This document shows, piece by piece, positions 25,779-37,300 of a DNA stretch of 64,000 nt; positions within the stretch are counted from its first letter, which is position 1, and each line of letters opens with the position of its first letter. The DNA is from Onchocerca volvulus (taxonomy: Eukaryota > Nematoda > Chromadorea > Rhabditida > Onchocercidae). A program made the translations under genes and the position numbers. The notes under the pieces were generated by a model. The model was not told where the DNA came from. It made no database searches and worked only from the letters and a program-made list of their open reading frames with translations. The stretch covers positions 7,376,888-7,440,887 of the forward strand of contig HG738138.1 of assembly GCA_000499405.2 (NCBI GenBank). The letters are read 5' to 3'.

Positions 25779-26156
25779 TTGCCAATTTTCCAACTCAAAT
25801 GTTACTTTTCTGCAGCAACACTCATAATTTTTGGCAATGTGATACAGTGCGAAAACCCCCAAGCTGTTTGCAGTCTCTTGAAATGCAAAACTCTTTTCTC
25901 CTTACTCTCACGTCCTCCAACCCTAACTTTCCTGGCATCAGGAGTGCGCGATGAAACAGTAGTAACCCGAAAAGACCGGAAAAAGGGGAAATCTGCTGAA
26001 ATAATCCGGAATTCTGGCAATCAATTCACCTCCGAATCCTATAACTCCGGCAATAAATCTCATCCAACCTCTTCACTAACCAACTTTGCGACAAAACGTC
26101 ATATCACTTACACCTATATGAAATCCCTCATTTCACCGATTTTTGAATTCGGATAA
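25779..26156 (+). other. Unexplained 125-codon open frame in a GC-richer patch
   Basis: This is the longest frame in this intergenic region, in DNA visibly richer in G+C than its surroundings from about 25.85 to 26.07 kb. An ATG-initiated product would begin around the hydrophobic LKCYFSAATLIIFGNVIQC stretch (a weak signal-peptide resemblance), then two cysteines (AVCSLLKC), then a basic Ser/Lys/Asn-rich tail. No ATG in good context, no splice partner and no family match. It could be an orphan secreted peptide, a non-coding exon, or chance. Confidence 0.2.
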
Positions 26157-26534
26157 AAAGGAATGATTGCAACGGTCCGAATGCTTTATGTTATGGAAAC
26201 ACCATATAAAAATTAGCTCATCAAAAGATTAAGAATCAAAGAAATGAATGAAATTTAATACAATTATAAATCAAACAGAGAACTGGATTCATTTCTAAAT
26301 CAAAAATTTGAAATTATGATTGAACAAATCTAAGATTATGATTTTTGAAAGAGCAAATTATTTCAAAATTCAAAATTGAAAAATTGATTTGAAGCCAAAA
26401 AGAATATTACAAACTATTTATCACCAGTAATTCAACAAATATTTGACAATTTTATTATTTTAAAAATATTATATAAGTTATTACAAGTTACATTTAAGTC
26501 TCACTTTACTTATCACCATTTTCTAAAGCTAACT

Positions 26535-26950
26535 TTCGAAGTATTATGACGTGTAACTGCAGATTGAAAAATGCTTACAATTACTACGAAATGAATGATA
26601 CAATATGTACTTTAAACTTTCTTGCAAATATACAAATTTCCGATGAAAGATCTTAATCCATCTTACTTTATATTAAAGTTTTGTTCTTTTTTCATCCATT
26701 ACTGAAGCTAATGGATATGCTACGTGCAAATTAGAAAGTCTACACGATGCAATATGTACTTTAAGCTTTCTTGCAAATATGCAAATTTCCGATGAAAGAT
26801 ATTAATCCATGTTATGTTATATTGAAATTTTATTCTTTTGTTATTCATTCCTGAAGCTAATGGATATGCTACGTGCAAATTAGAAAGTTTACAAACACAA
26901 AATGGATGAGCCAATATGTGCTTTAAGCTTTCTTGCAAATATGCAAATTT
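26535..26950. repeat. About 150-bp tandem repeat array
   Basis: A unit marked by CAATATGTACTTTAA, CTTTCTTGCAAATATGCAAA, CCGATGAAAGAT and GGATATGCTACGTGCAAATT recurs, with starts near 26597, 26746 and 26904 (spacing 149 and about 158). A degenerate partial copy lies to the left near 26535-26596. Confidence 0.8.
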
Positions 26951-27626
26951 TCATATCAACAAGACTTTAGCCTAAAAATTACTCAACGGTTGTTTGTACT
27001 ATTGTTTCAAGCGGGCGTTCTGGTGAGTGGTTGCTCCTCAAATTCCTTTCGTCTTTTAGCGTATTCTCTCACAAAATACTATTAGGGTTATTTCGCACGT
27101 TTGTTACTCGGGTTATTTCTATCCTTCAGCGTTTTATATTGCGAAATTCATAATACTAAATTAATGTTTTGCGAACATACCAGCTTTTTTAGAATATATC
27201 CCACAATCTTAGCTGAATATGATACCAACCACAATTAAAAACATGAATAAACGTAGTTTTTTTCTCTGGTTATTTGACATCAAATTTCAATATTCTGCCT
27301 GCGTGGAATTTTCTCCTGCAAAAAACTACTGTTCGGGAAAAGAATCGATCCCAAAGACAGGGATTGCTTGAAGCATTAGTAATTTTATTGGCAGTTAAAT
27401 TGTAATTCCAAATAATATTCAGCAGTTTGACATATATGTTACGTTTAAATCATCAATTTAATTGTCGATACTGGGAAAATATATTTTTGTGTTTTTGTTC
27501 ATTAAACTGTCAGTTGTGCAATAAGTTCTGCTAAACAAATAACAGCAATTAACAATTTTATTGAATTTGCCGTTCATATTATCCCAATAGCATATCATAG
27601 ATATGATATCTATCTATGTTTTTCAG

Positions 27627-27627
27627 C
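27627..27627 (+). other. Candidate spliced-leader acceptor for alpha-tubulin
   Basis: ATCTATGTTTTTCAG ends at 27626, 12 nt before the ATG at 27639. No upstream exon is seen, so this is probably a trans-splice site. Confidence 0.5.
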
Positions 27628-27638
27628 AAGAATTTACG

Positions 27639-30462
27639 ATGTTTTCCGAGGACCAGGCAGCAAAAAAGACGGTATATATATTTTTCTTTTTAAAATTTAA
27701 CTTAATTTTTTTTTTTAATAAATCATGAATAATAATTCAATATGATTCAGGAAAATGTCTTTATGACGATTAAATTTTATCCTCGTTATTTGATATTTAG
27801 GACCATGAATTTAATTACCTGTTATGATATTTAGGTTTCTTTTTATCGAGAAGATAGCTGCCTATTTTTATTTAATATTATGTTAGTTGATATGTTGAGA
27901 CTAAATTGCGTATGCATTATATGCACTAAATTTGCACACTTTTTTTAAGAAAAAGAAAGACCGAATAATTCGATACTATTCAATAGTTTCATTAAACAAT
28001 TTAAAAGTGAAAGAAATAGCTAAAATTTTGTTGAAATACAGCGTGAAATAATTTCTCTGCATGTTGGCCAAGCCGGTGTACAAATCGGTAATGCGTGTTG
28101 GGAATTATTTTGCCTCGAGCATGGCATTCAACCAAACGGCGAAGTAGTTTCTGAATCGAATCAGGCTGCAAGATATGATGCGTCATCACTTACGACCTTC
28201 TTTTCTGAAACAGCTAGTGGACACTATGTGCCGCGTGCTTTGTTAGCTGACTTGGAACCAACCGTTGTCGGTAATCAAGGGCTTAGTTTTTTACTTTCAG
28301 TAATTAAATATAAAATTTTGCATAAACTTTTGTTTCCTTTATTCTTTCAATGATTTAAACAAAAAAACAGCAATAAATGAGATCATATGAAATGAATGAA
28401 GCTTGGTACTATCCAGTGATATTATAGATGTGGTTCGTACCGGAAAATACAAACAGTTGTTCCATCCGGATCAAATGGTTACCGGCTGTGAGGATGCAGC
28501 GAACAATTATGCCCGTGGATATTATTCAATTGGCGGAGACATGATTGATACTGTTTTAGATCGTGTCCGTCGGATGGCCGATAATTGCGATGGATTACAG
28601 GGTTACTGCTTTGCTTTATTAAGGGAAATTTATCAGATATCTTTCAGTTTTAAAGTTTCCCAAATTTTCTCATCGCATTTGCTAGGTCAAAAGAAAAAAG
28701 AAATATGCAGCATTTCAGAATGGGTGAAAAATAATGCATAAGCTTGAGATAGAAGATGAAAATTGGATGATATAGAGAGAGATTGGAATTCTCGTTTTTA
28801 TTTTCCAGGATTCCTCCTTTTTCATTCAGTTGGCGGCGGTACCGGTTCAGGTTTTACGTCATTGCTAATGGAATGCTTGACGGGTGACTATGAAAAAAAA
28901 ACCAAGCTGGAATTCTCGATCTATCCGGCACCACAAGTCTCAACTGCAGTTGTGGAACCATATAATTCAGTTCTTATAACCCATGCTACTCTCGAGCATT
29001 CCAATTGTTCGTTCATTATGGATAACGAAGCCATTTATGAGATATGCCACCGTAATTTGGATATTGATCGACCATCCTATTCTAACCTGAATCGTCTCAT
29101 CGCTCAAGTTAGCTTTACAATATCAAATTATGCTTGGAGAAAAAAATCCTATACGTGTACAAAATCATTTGATATACTTTTAAGATTTCAAAATTAGTTA
29201 TTAACAATAAATGAAATATTAATTATTAAAATCAGTTCATAATTTGTTCGACTAACTTCAGATTGTTTCGTCGATCACAACTTCATTGCGCTTCGACGGT
29301 GTGCTAAACGTGGATCTGATGGAATTCCAAACAAATTTAGTTCCATATCCACGTATTCATTTCCCGTTGGTCACATATGCGCCAGTGATTTCTGCGGAAA
29401 AAGCTTATCATGAATCTCTTTCGGTTATGGATATCACCAAAGCTTGTTTTGACACTCCCAATCAAATGGTGAAAGTGAGCCGCTTTAAATTTTCATTTTA
29501 TGATAAATTAGAACTATTCTTTACTTTATTAGGCTGCCACTGATTTTTGCTTTTCAAATCATTTCGTTTGGAATCATTCAAGCATTCTGACTCAAATAAT
29601 CTTTCGGTTTATTGTGATTTAATTTGCTTGCTTCATTTTACCATTTTGTTTCATCTGATTTATCATTTTTCTAATATAAAAGTAAATTGCTTCCAGTGCG
29701 ATCCAGCGAAGGGCAAATACATGTCAGTGTGTCTTTTATATCGTGGTGATGTTGCACCGATCGACGTTAATAAAACTATTAGTTCTGTCCGTCATCATAG
29801 ACAGATCCAGTTCGTGGATTGGTGCCCTACAGGATTCAAAGTAAACTGCTATTTTCCAGAAACAATTTGAAAAATCACCAAAAGTATCAGATACAACGGG
29901 TTATTAAACATTTTTCCGCGTTACAAAGAATACTTTTTTTTTCGAAAAATCTTCAGTAAAATTAAAAATTTTCAGATAGGTATTAATTACAAGCCACCAA
30001 CAGTAGTACCAGGTTGGGACGTTGCACCCGTACCACGTACCCTTTGTATGCTGGCCAATACAACAGCCATTGCTGAAGCATGGGCTCGTTTAGACGTTAA
30101 GTTTGATCGGATGTTTGCAAAACGAGCCTTTGTGCATTGGTACCTTGGAGAGGGCATGGAAGAAGATGAATTCACCGAAGCACGTGAAGATATGGCTGCT
30201 CTTGAGAAAGACTATGAAGAGGTATTATATCTATATTAACATTTCCTTTCAACACGCTATGAAAAAATTCATTCATTTTCTAATTGATTCAGTTCGAAAT
30301 TTTCCTAATTTTAGATACTGTTGAAAAGTATGAAATTGTAAAAGAGCAAAATGTAGATAAGTTAGGAAATTCTAATTGATTTTTTTTTTTTTATGAATGC
30401 TATTTTAGCTTGCTGCTGATGATATTGATGATGAAGGAACGGTTGAAAATAAAGATTATTGA
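27639..30462 (+). CDS. Divergent alpha-tubulin isotype
   Basis: Exons: 27639-27671, 28042-28270, 28428-28601, 28809-29107, 29262-29474, 29697-29840, 29976-30221, 30409-30462; all phases agree, 463 residues. Alpha class is shown by the catalytic Glu in [16 protein letters not shown], plus [58 protein letters not shown] and a C-terminal tyrosine. It forms alpha/beta heterodimers of microtubules. Differences from conventional alpha-tubulin include 11 extra N-terminal residues ([11 protein letters not shown]) replacing the start Met before REIISLHVG; no Lys40-type GGGDD loop (here [13 protein letters not shown]), so no acetylation site; [10 protein letters not shown] for HSFGGG; and PGWDVAPVP where PGGDLAKVQ is usual. 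The tail is short and less Glu-rich. It is a specialised rather than a bulk isotype, by inference. Confidence 0.93.
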
Positions 30463-30573
30463 AGTCACGCAAATGAAAAGTTGTGAACAGTAGTTGAATT
30501 TTTATGATATTTTTGTTCTTTTTGTGACAATATGTATTATTAATTACTTTATTGGTAATATTACATTTCCTTA

Positions 30574-30579
30574 AATAAA
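30574..30579 (+). terminator. Poly(A) signal of the alpha-tubulin gene
   Basis: An AATAAA hexamer about 110 nt after the stop codon, in an AT-rich 3' flank. Confidence 0.6.
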
Positions 30580-30911
30580 GATTCCTTTTTTTTAATCACT
30601 ACCCAGAAGTAGCAAAATCAAGAAATTCATCGAGATGGATATCAAATGATATGAAACGATGTGAGAATTCCAGAATATATTGCTAAATTGTTACCATATC
30701 GATACCATATTTACAATATGCGAAATCATATTGTAAAGGCTGAAGTTTTCTAAGCCTTAACAGAGATAAAAAAGATTTAAGTCTTAAACTACGACTTTTC
30801 GAACTCTTAAATTTTAATTTCGCTTAAAAAAAATAAAGTGTGGAATAAAATAACTTGGAATAATTAATGTGGATAAATTTGATATATTCAATAATCTGCC
30901 AAAAATCGAAA

Positions 30912-31566
30912 TTTATATAAATAAAAATGTAAATGTTCGTTTGTTCAAGATCTCCGAAAGTTCTCACTTTTGCTTGCTTTGAAATTTTGACACAACGTAT
31001 CATTCGAATAGGCGCTTGATTTCATATACTTTTTATATACACGCGTTGCTGTGGCGCAGTCTGATTAAGTGGAAAATGTTGGGAAAAAAATCTGATCGAA
31101 TTCTAATTTGGATTCTACTCTGGTTGCATTAGGGATTGCTTCTTCATGCTACTGTGAGTCGCCTAGGTCAGCATTAGATGTCGGAAAAGTCTTCTATGTC
31201 TTGTTTGGTAGTGGCAAATCCTACTGAGAAAATTTTATTGATTGATGGAAGAGTAATTTTTTGTAGCAAGCAATTATCAATGTTAATGTTCGCTGTTCTA
31301 ACCCTTAAATTTCCGAAAGTTCTTCATCGACTGCTTTGAAATTTTGACACAACGTTACATTCGAATGAACGCATGTTTCTCTATAGACATACTTACTTTT
31401 TTTTTTTGCCTATCACATGTATAACAGGTAAAAACATGCTTTTTTTGACTCTCTCTCTCTCTCAAGCCGTAACGATAAATATGTTTACCGCCAAAACACT
31501 CCGATTCACAGATAAAGTGAGGTCAAGCAATCAAGAGCGACACGAAGAGATCAGGCAAAGATTTTG
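30912..31566. mobile_element. Rearranged Helitron 3'-region fragments
   Basis: The stretch TATATAAATAAAAATGT, then ATCTCCGAAAGTTCT, then TGAAATTTTGACACAAC recurs here (30.91-31.27 kb) and around 53.89-54.29 kb in the same orientation. A second partial copy of the CCGAAAGTTCTTCATCG/TTGACACAACG segment follows at 31.31-31.40 kb. At 31.47-31.54 kb a segment (GTTTACCGCCAAAACACTCC) matches the 54.5-kb region in inverted orientation. The CTAG-end hairpin is absent. No coding capacity. Confidence 0.6.
31449..31463. repeat. (CT)n microsatellite
   Basis: A short CT dinucleotide run inside the Helitron-derived segment. Confidence 0.85.
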
Positions 31567-34366
31567 AATCGAAAATTTCTTTTAATTTGACATCTGCATT
31601 CATCAAAAGAGAAATTTATTGCATTTTCCAATTTTTTTCAGTTACATAAAAATTGTAGAAATTAAAAAAAATTAAATGCAAGAAATAAAAACAAGATATC
31701 ATAGAAGGAAAAGAACTACTTAAGGTATAAAAGTTGAAGATGGCTTAAATCAGCAACTGAGCTTCAGAGTATTCCAATATGTTCTTGTGTTTGAAAAGCA
31801 TATAAAGGAAAGTTCCAGTGCAGAGTGTGTTGGAAAAGTTTTTAAATTTGTTTTATAAATGAAACAAAGAAGAAGGTATTTGAAATCGCATTGCAAAAAT
31901 TAATTTGAGACAATATGTTTCGAAATTCACAACAATCTTTAAAAAGTTATAGACTACAGAAATTTTTTTACTAAATTGGTCACAACCGTTTTTTTTTTCC
32001 TTTTTCGAGTTGTTTTTAGTAAATTTCAGCTAATTTGGAGAAATGCTCTCCAACGAAAGTATTTAGAAAATCATCCAGTTTTCAATTAAAACAGGACAGG
32101 TATCTAGATATATTGATAAACAATAACCGCTTAAGATAAAATTTTGATTTCACAAAAAACTGCATTCTCATCACCAACTTTTGGCATTGTTTCTAACTTC
32201 CAATTTATGATGAATGATATAGTTTAATAATCCAAAATTCATTATCTTTTTCAGAGCAGTGAAAATGTTTAGCGATTAATAAAGCACTCAGTGAAGTAAG
32301 AATCATAAATGAACAAAATCGTATATAAATAAGTCGATTAGTTTCGACTTGTGCTAAAGACAGAAGATGTGAATAAATATGGAAGAATTTTTTTGAAATT
32401 AAGAGTATGAAAATGATAGTAGAGGATCCTAGAATGACATAATATTCTTATACTTTGACAATCCTTTTTCATCTGAAGTGATATTTAAAAATGCTTCGAA
32501 GTGTTCTTCAGAGTGTCTCAATGCATAAATATATTTTATTTTTACACAAAATGGATAGTATTTATTGAATAATTTCATACATTCTATCAACTTTATTTGC
32601 TGATAAAAGAAGGTTGGAATTTTTTTATCTGACATATAAATGGTCAATTATGACTTAATGAAGCACTTTTATCTCATTAAGAACTCATTCGATCTTAAAG
32701 TAGAAGCATCGATTAGATCCTTTCAGTTAACTCATATAGTAAACCTGAATTATCAATTTTTTATTGAGCTGTACTACTGCTATACTAATTTTTCTGCTAC
32801 TTCACTACTTGATACTGTTGAGAGTTAAATTTTTTCTCATAAAGGATCATCCATGCGAACAGATTTATTCACTGCAGGAAATCCATGAAACCCAAATATC
32901 TGTTTTTTTAGTGAATATTCATATTCAATATTGGATGAGGAAAAAAAATCAGACTTAACTCTACTTCAAGTCACGTATTTTACAAATAAATATTTTCTAA
33001 CCTCAGATTTGCCTCATTTGAATCCTTAACCGGAAGCTTCAAAATCCTGAATGTTTAATCAAAAGTAAAGTCAAAAAAAAAGTTAAATCATCTGCAATCT
33101 AGCCGATCTGTGCATAAAAAATAATTATTCGGCATCTGATGCGAAGGAATTTTATGACCAGTGAACCATGTATGTTCCATAACTTAACCCTGGGTTGTTT
33201 TAATCAAGACATGGCTATTAAAATTCGAGCACAAAAAACCTTTTTGTTTATGGATAGAATATTGTATTATTCTATGGATACGTATTTCCGAAATATATTC
33301 TTAGGTGTCTTGAACGCATAGAGTCGAGCGAATTGTTAATGAAATCAGAAACATGCTCATAGGAAAAAGCTCTCAGTACAAGAGCAAGCTATGACTAGTA
33401 AAAGAATAATTAGATCATTAAAAAACTTCTTGACAAAACAGTCAGTACTAATGATAAAGCACAGTGAGGATGCAAACGAAGACTGAGGAAATTATTTTGA
33501 AATCTACGACTTGCAGAAATCATTGCATATCGTGTTTCGTATGTGGCATGTGATGCAATCAACCATTCACATTTCTCCCATTTTCCAAAAATGGCACAAC
33601 AAGGAATGATCTTCGGTACATATGGAGAATTCGAAAAATCTAGCAATTTAGTGATAATATATCAAATTATAAAATTTCCTATTCATTCATTTCGAAGATG
33701 AATTGATACAAGGTAGTATAATAGATGTCATGATCCACGGTGAACATGATTTTTTTTTTTTCAAAATCAACGCAAAAGCATAAATATTATTTTTTTCTTT
33801 TCTTTTTTTTTTCATTGAAAACTGATCGAATAGATCAAACCCGGGATGCTAAAAAAGAAATAATTACATGCTGTAAAATTCTGGAAGCAAATGACTAGAT
33901 AATGCTATTGAGAATCCAAAAAAAAAAAAATCATTCCTTGAAATTTTAATTCATGTTCAAAGGATAACTCCATTTGTGTTTCAGAATATTTCAGTAGCGG
34001 TCAAATGTTATATCTATTCCTTATGAAATTAGTCATTCGATTTTAATAAATTTATACAATCAGCTAGTAAATTTATAGCATAATTGATTTATGCAGTTCA
34101 ACAAAAAATTAAAGTCATAGAAAGAGAGAAATGAACCCGCGTACAGTTGTACTGAAATCTGTTATCGACTGGAACAGCAACTTGCAAATAAGCAAAATTG
34201 TTATTTTATTTAATTTGTGGTATCTTTTCTTCAGCAATTAAATTACTGGCTTCATAATATCACCAGGTAACATTTAAACTTTAAATGAGACATCTACCCT
34301 AAGTTGTTTTTATGTTTCCCTTATATGTACCGATAAGCTGAGGTAATATGAGTAATAGCAGAGATA
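31567..34366. other. Intergenic region, alpha-tubulin to TWK channel
   Basis: About 2.8 kb of AT-rich sequence with several homopolymer runs (31.99, 33.75, 33.80 kb). I see no exon, repeat family or RNA gene. The flanking genes converge here. Confidence 0.55.
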
Positions 34367-37300
34367 TCATACATTAGTTTCTTTCAATAATATAGGTATA
34401 ATGACAGCAACATCACTCGTTGATGGTACCAGTAGACGATGAATATAGTTTCTACGCCGATGAAACATACGAAAATACTTTCCACCCGGTTTATCATAAC
34501 TTTTATTCTGCATAATATATCCATCTTTCTCCGTAATGTCACCAGGCAATATCTAAATTTCAACTTTTAAAAAACTGAGATTAAATAACAACAGTGAATA
34601 GGATTTCAGATTATCACAAGCATAAAAAATATCGTAAAATTTTTGCTGCGCCACATGAAAGTTCAAAATTACTTTGATATTACTGCTTTTCACTAAACGT
34701 TGCACCGTAGGACTCAATGGTTCATACAGTATATTCTTCTGCTGATAGTGCAAATCAGTTAATATGTAATCGACACCAAGTTCGCGAGCTTGTTTCTGAT
34801 TCAGTACTGCTCCACGAACCTGAACCAGTTTACCGCCAGCTGTTCTGATCACTTCAATACCAGTATGTTTCAATAAATGTTCACCGGCTTGCAAACCTCT
34901 GGAATAAAAAAAAAAAAAAAAAAATGCATAAATTTTAAAAGCTTGCCTCCTTGCATTGAAGTGGACTTTCCACAAAATATTCCGTTAAAAAAGTTATAAA
35001 GTGTTCAAAGAAATTTTGAATTATAAATGACTAAGTAATATGACGTACGTCATCACAGCTCCTTTTGCACCTTCCATTTTTGTGCCTATGTAATGGATTT
35101 TTCGAATGTATTCAGTACCAGCAAGATCGATGCACATTGTAGCTCTGAAAATAACGTTTGATTTGACAAATCTTATAAAATGTTTTCGTATTATTTATTA
35201 TTTGATTACAAAGCATCCGACTGAAAAATCATCGTCATCTGTTTATCGTTCTAAAGTGCAAAACAAGCATGAAACTCACAAAGCTAAGCCGAAGATGATA
35301 TAAGCCATCGTGAAAAACATATACATTTGCTCAGTTGGCACAATGTCGCCGAAGCCTATTCAAAATATATGATTGTTAGTCTAAATGTATGAATGATATT
35401 GTGTATATTATCTTCTAGTTTTATTTGCTCAGAAAAAACTTACCAACAGTAGCCATTGTAATGAAGCAGAAGTAGAAAGCATCGAAATATTGCCATCCTT
35501 CCCATGATCGAAACAATAAACCACCTATTGCTGTATAAGCAACTAATACAAATAATACCATTACAACCGGAATACGTAATTCATCCTTAAGAAATAAACA
35601 GCAATGAAAATGCATATAAATTACGACTTCAAAGTTTACTATTCATCATATTGGAACTCTACTTAAGTCTTAACAAATAATCATACTCAAGTAAGCAGAC
35701 AGTAGATTATTGATTTATAACAAATAAAGATAAAGGGATATCCCTGCCATCCACTTTTTTCTTACAAAAGAAAGTTGGGATTGCTGAAGTCTGGCAAGCA
35801 TTCTATCTGAAGCAACGTTCGAGACTAATGATTTATATATTTTGCTTGCCAACATTCAGGTGAAGAAAAATTTGCAGAGAAGCAATCACAGCCACGACCA
35901 TTAATGGCTTCTGAACGAAACTACAACATTAACAAAAATGAATCTTAATCGTTTCTAATAGTAGTAGTCTTTCTAGCGTGCTTTTTTTTTTTTTTTTTGG
36001 AATGCACTACTAAAACCGGAAATAGCTGAATAAAAGCGGGGAAGTTTATGGTAGCAGCTTTGCAAACATTTATTTTATAAATAAAAAAAGACCTCACAAC
36101 TCGATTCTGAAGCAGTTTCGATGCTATTAAGATTCATACTTCCAGCTTTCGTTGATACAGAGCTACTTTGTGCAGAAGAACTACGATCTCGATAATGATG
36201 TGATATACGTCGTGACTGTCTACACACCTACAATTCCAAAAATTCAAGAGTACTGAAATTTTTAAAACGAGAGGTTAAATTTCATTAAACGATTGCTATT
36301 TAATTTTCAATTTAATAAGCTTATTTATAACAGAAATATCCCTAACCTTGCGTTTGAAAGTCCGATAAGTTCGATAGAGAAAGCTCAAAAAATCGGACAA
36401 AAATTTGCCTATATCTGCTATTGTGACCAAAAGAAGGGGTATACCAAACAAAGCGAAACATATGCATGCGATACGGCCAAATTGTGTTGCTGGAACCAAG
36501 TTGCCATATCCTTGAAATGCAAAGCAGTTGCTTCTAATAAAGATTTCCAGAAATTGGAAAAACATTGTCAATATTCAACTGTTCTCAGAGCTAATGTAAA
36601 AAAAAACTTAGCACTGAATATTTTTCCTCTCAATTCAATAAATACTATTTCATTATACTCATTACTTCAATATTTAAACTCGTAAATATTAAGCTCTTTC
36701 TATGCTTAAAATAAGTGCATAAAAAGATTACCAATTGTAGTGATAACAGTTGTGGCGAAAAAAATACTGTTCGCATAGGTCCACAGCATGGCATCACCAT
36801 TTGTTTTATTTAGTAAATGATTCTCATTGACAAACTGATTTCGGTATGCTTCGAACATAGCAAGTACCAGTGATTCGAAATACTTCTCTCCAAGCAAATC
36901 CAATGACTCGCGTGTAATGAAACTATCACCGCCAATAGTTAAATTCCAAATCATATCATGGAAATCCTTTCGTAAGCCAAAAATTTCCCGCAATTCACGA
37001 TCACGAGTCTACAGTTCAGAATAAAAGTAAATTTAAAAAAGAAAAATGGTTCATTTAAGGAAATAGATAATATATTTTCAAAAAAAAAAAATATGAAAAG
37101 AAGGAACATTATCGAAACTGACGTTTCCAGAGTCAATATTCGCTGATGATGTTACCAAATAACGATAGAAGAGAAACGGTTATATTGTATACAACGTTTT
37201 CAACAAGAAAATTCCTTCTACTTAATTTTGACTGAATTACTTAATTTTGAGAATATCAGATGATTGTTATGCCGAGCTTATGAAGTCACACTACTTATAC

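Larger units (their letters stand above)
21495..27626. other. Intergenic region, TBCEL to alpha-tubulin
   Basis: About 6.1 kb. It contains the 81-bp tandem repeat, a (TA)n run at 25.50 kb, a locally GC-richer open frame at 25779-26156 and the 150-bp tandem repeat at 26.5-26.95 kb. No gene can be supported from motifs or splice structure. Confidence 0.55.

Noticed and set aside
31051..31071. TGGCGCAGTCTGATTAAG resembles a tRNA A box.
   Set aside because: No matching B box or cloverleaf could be formed, and the segment belongs to a Helitron repeat.
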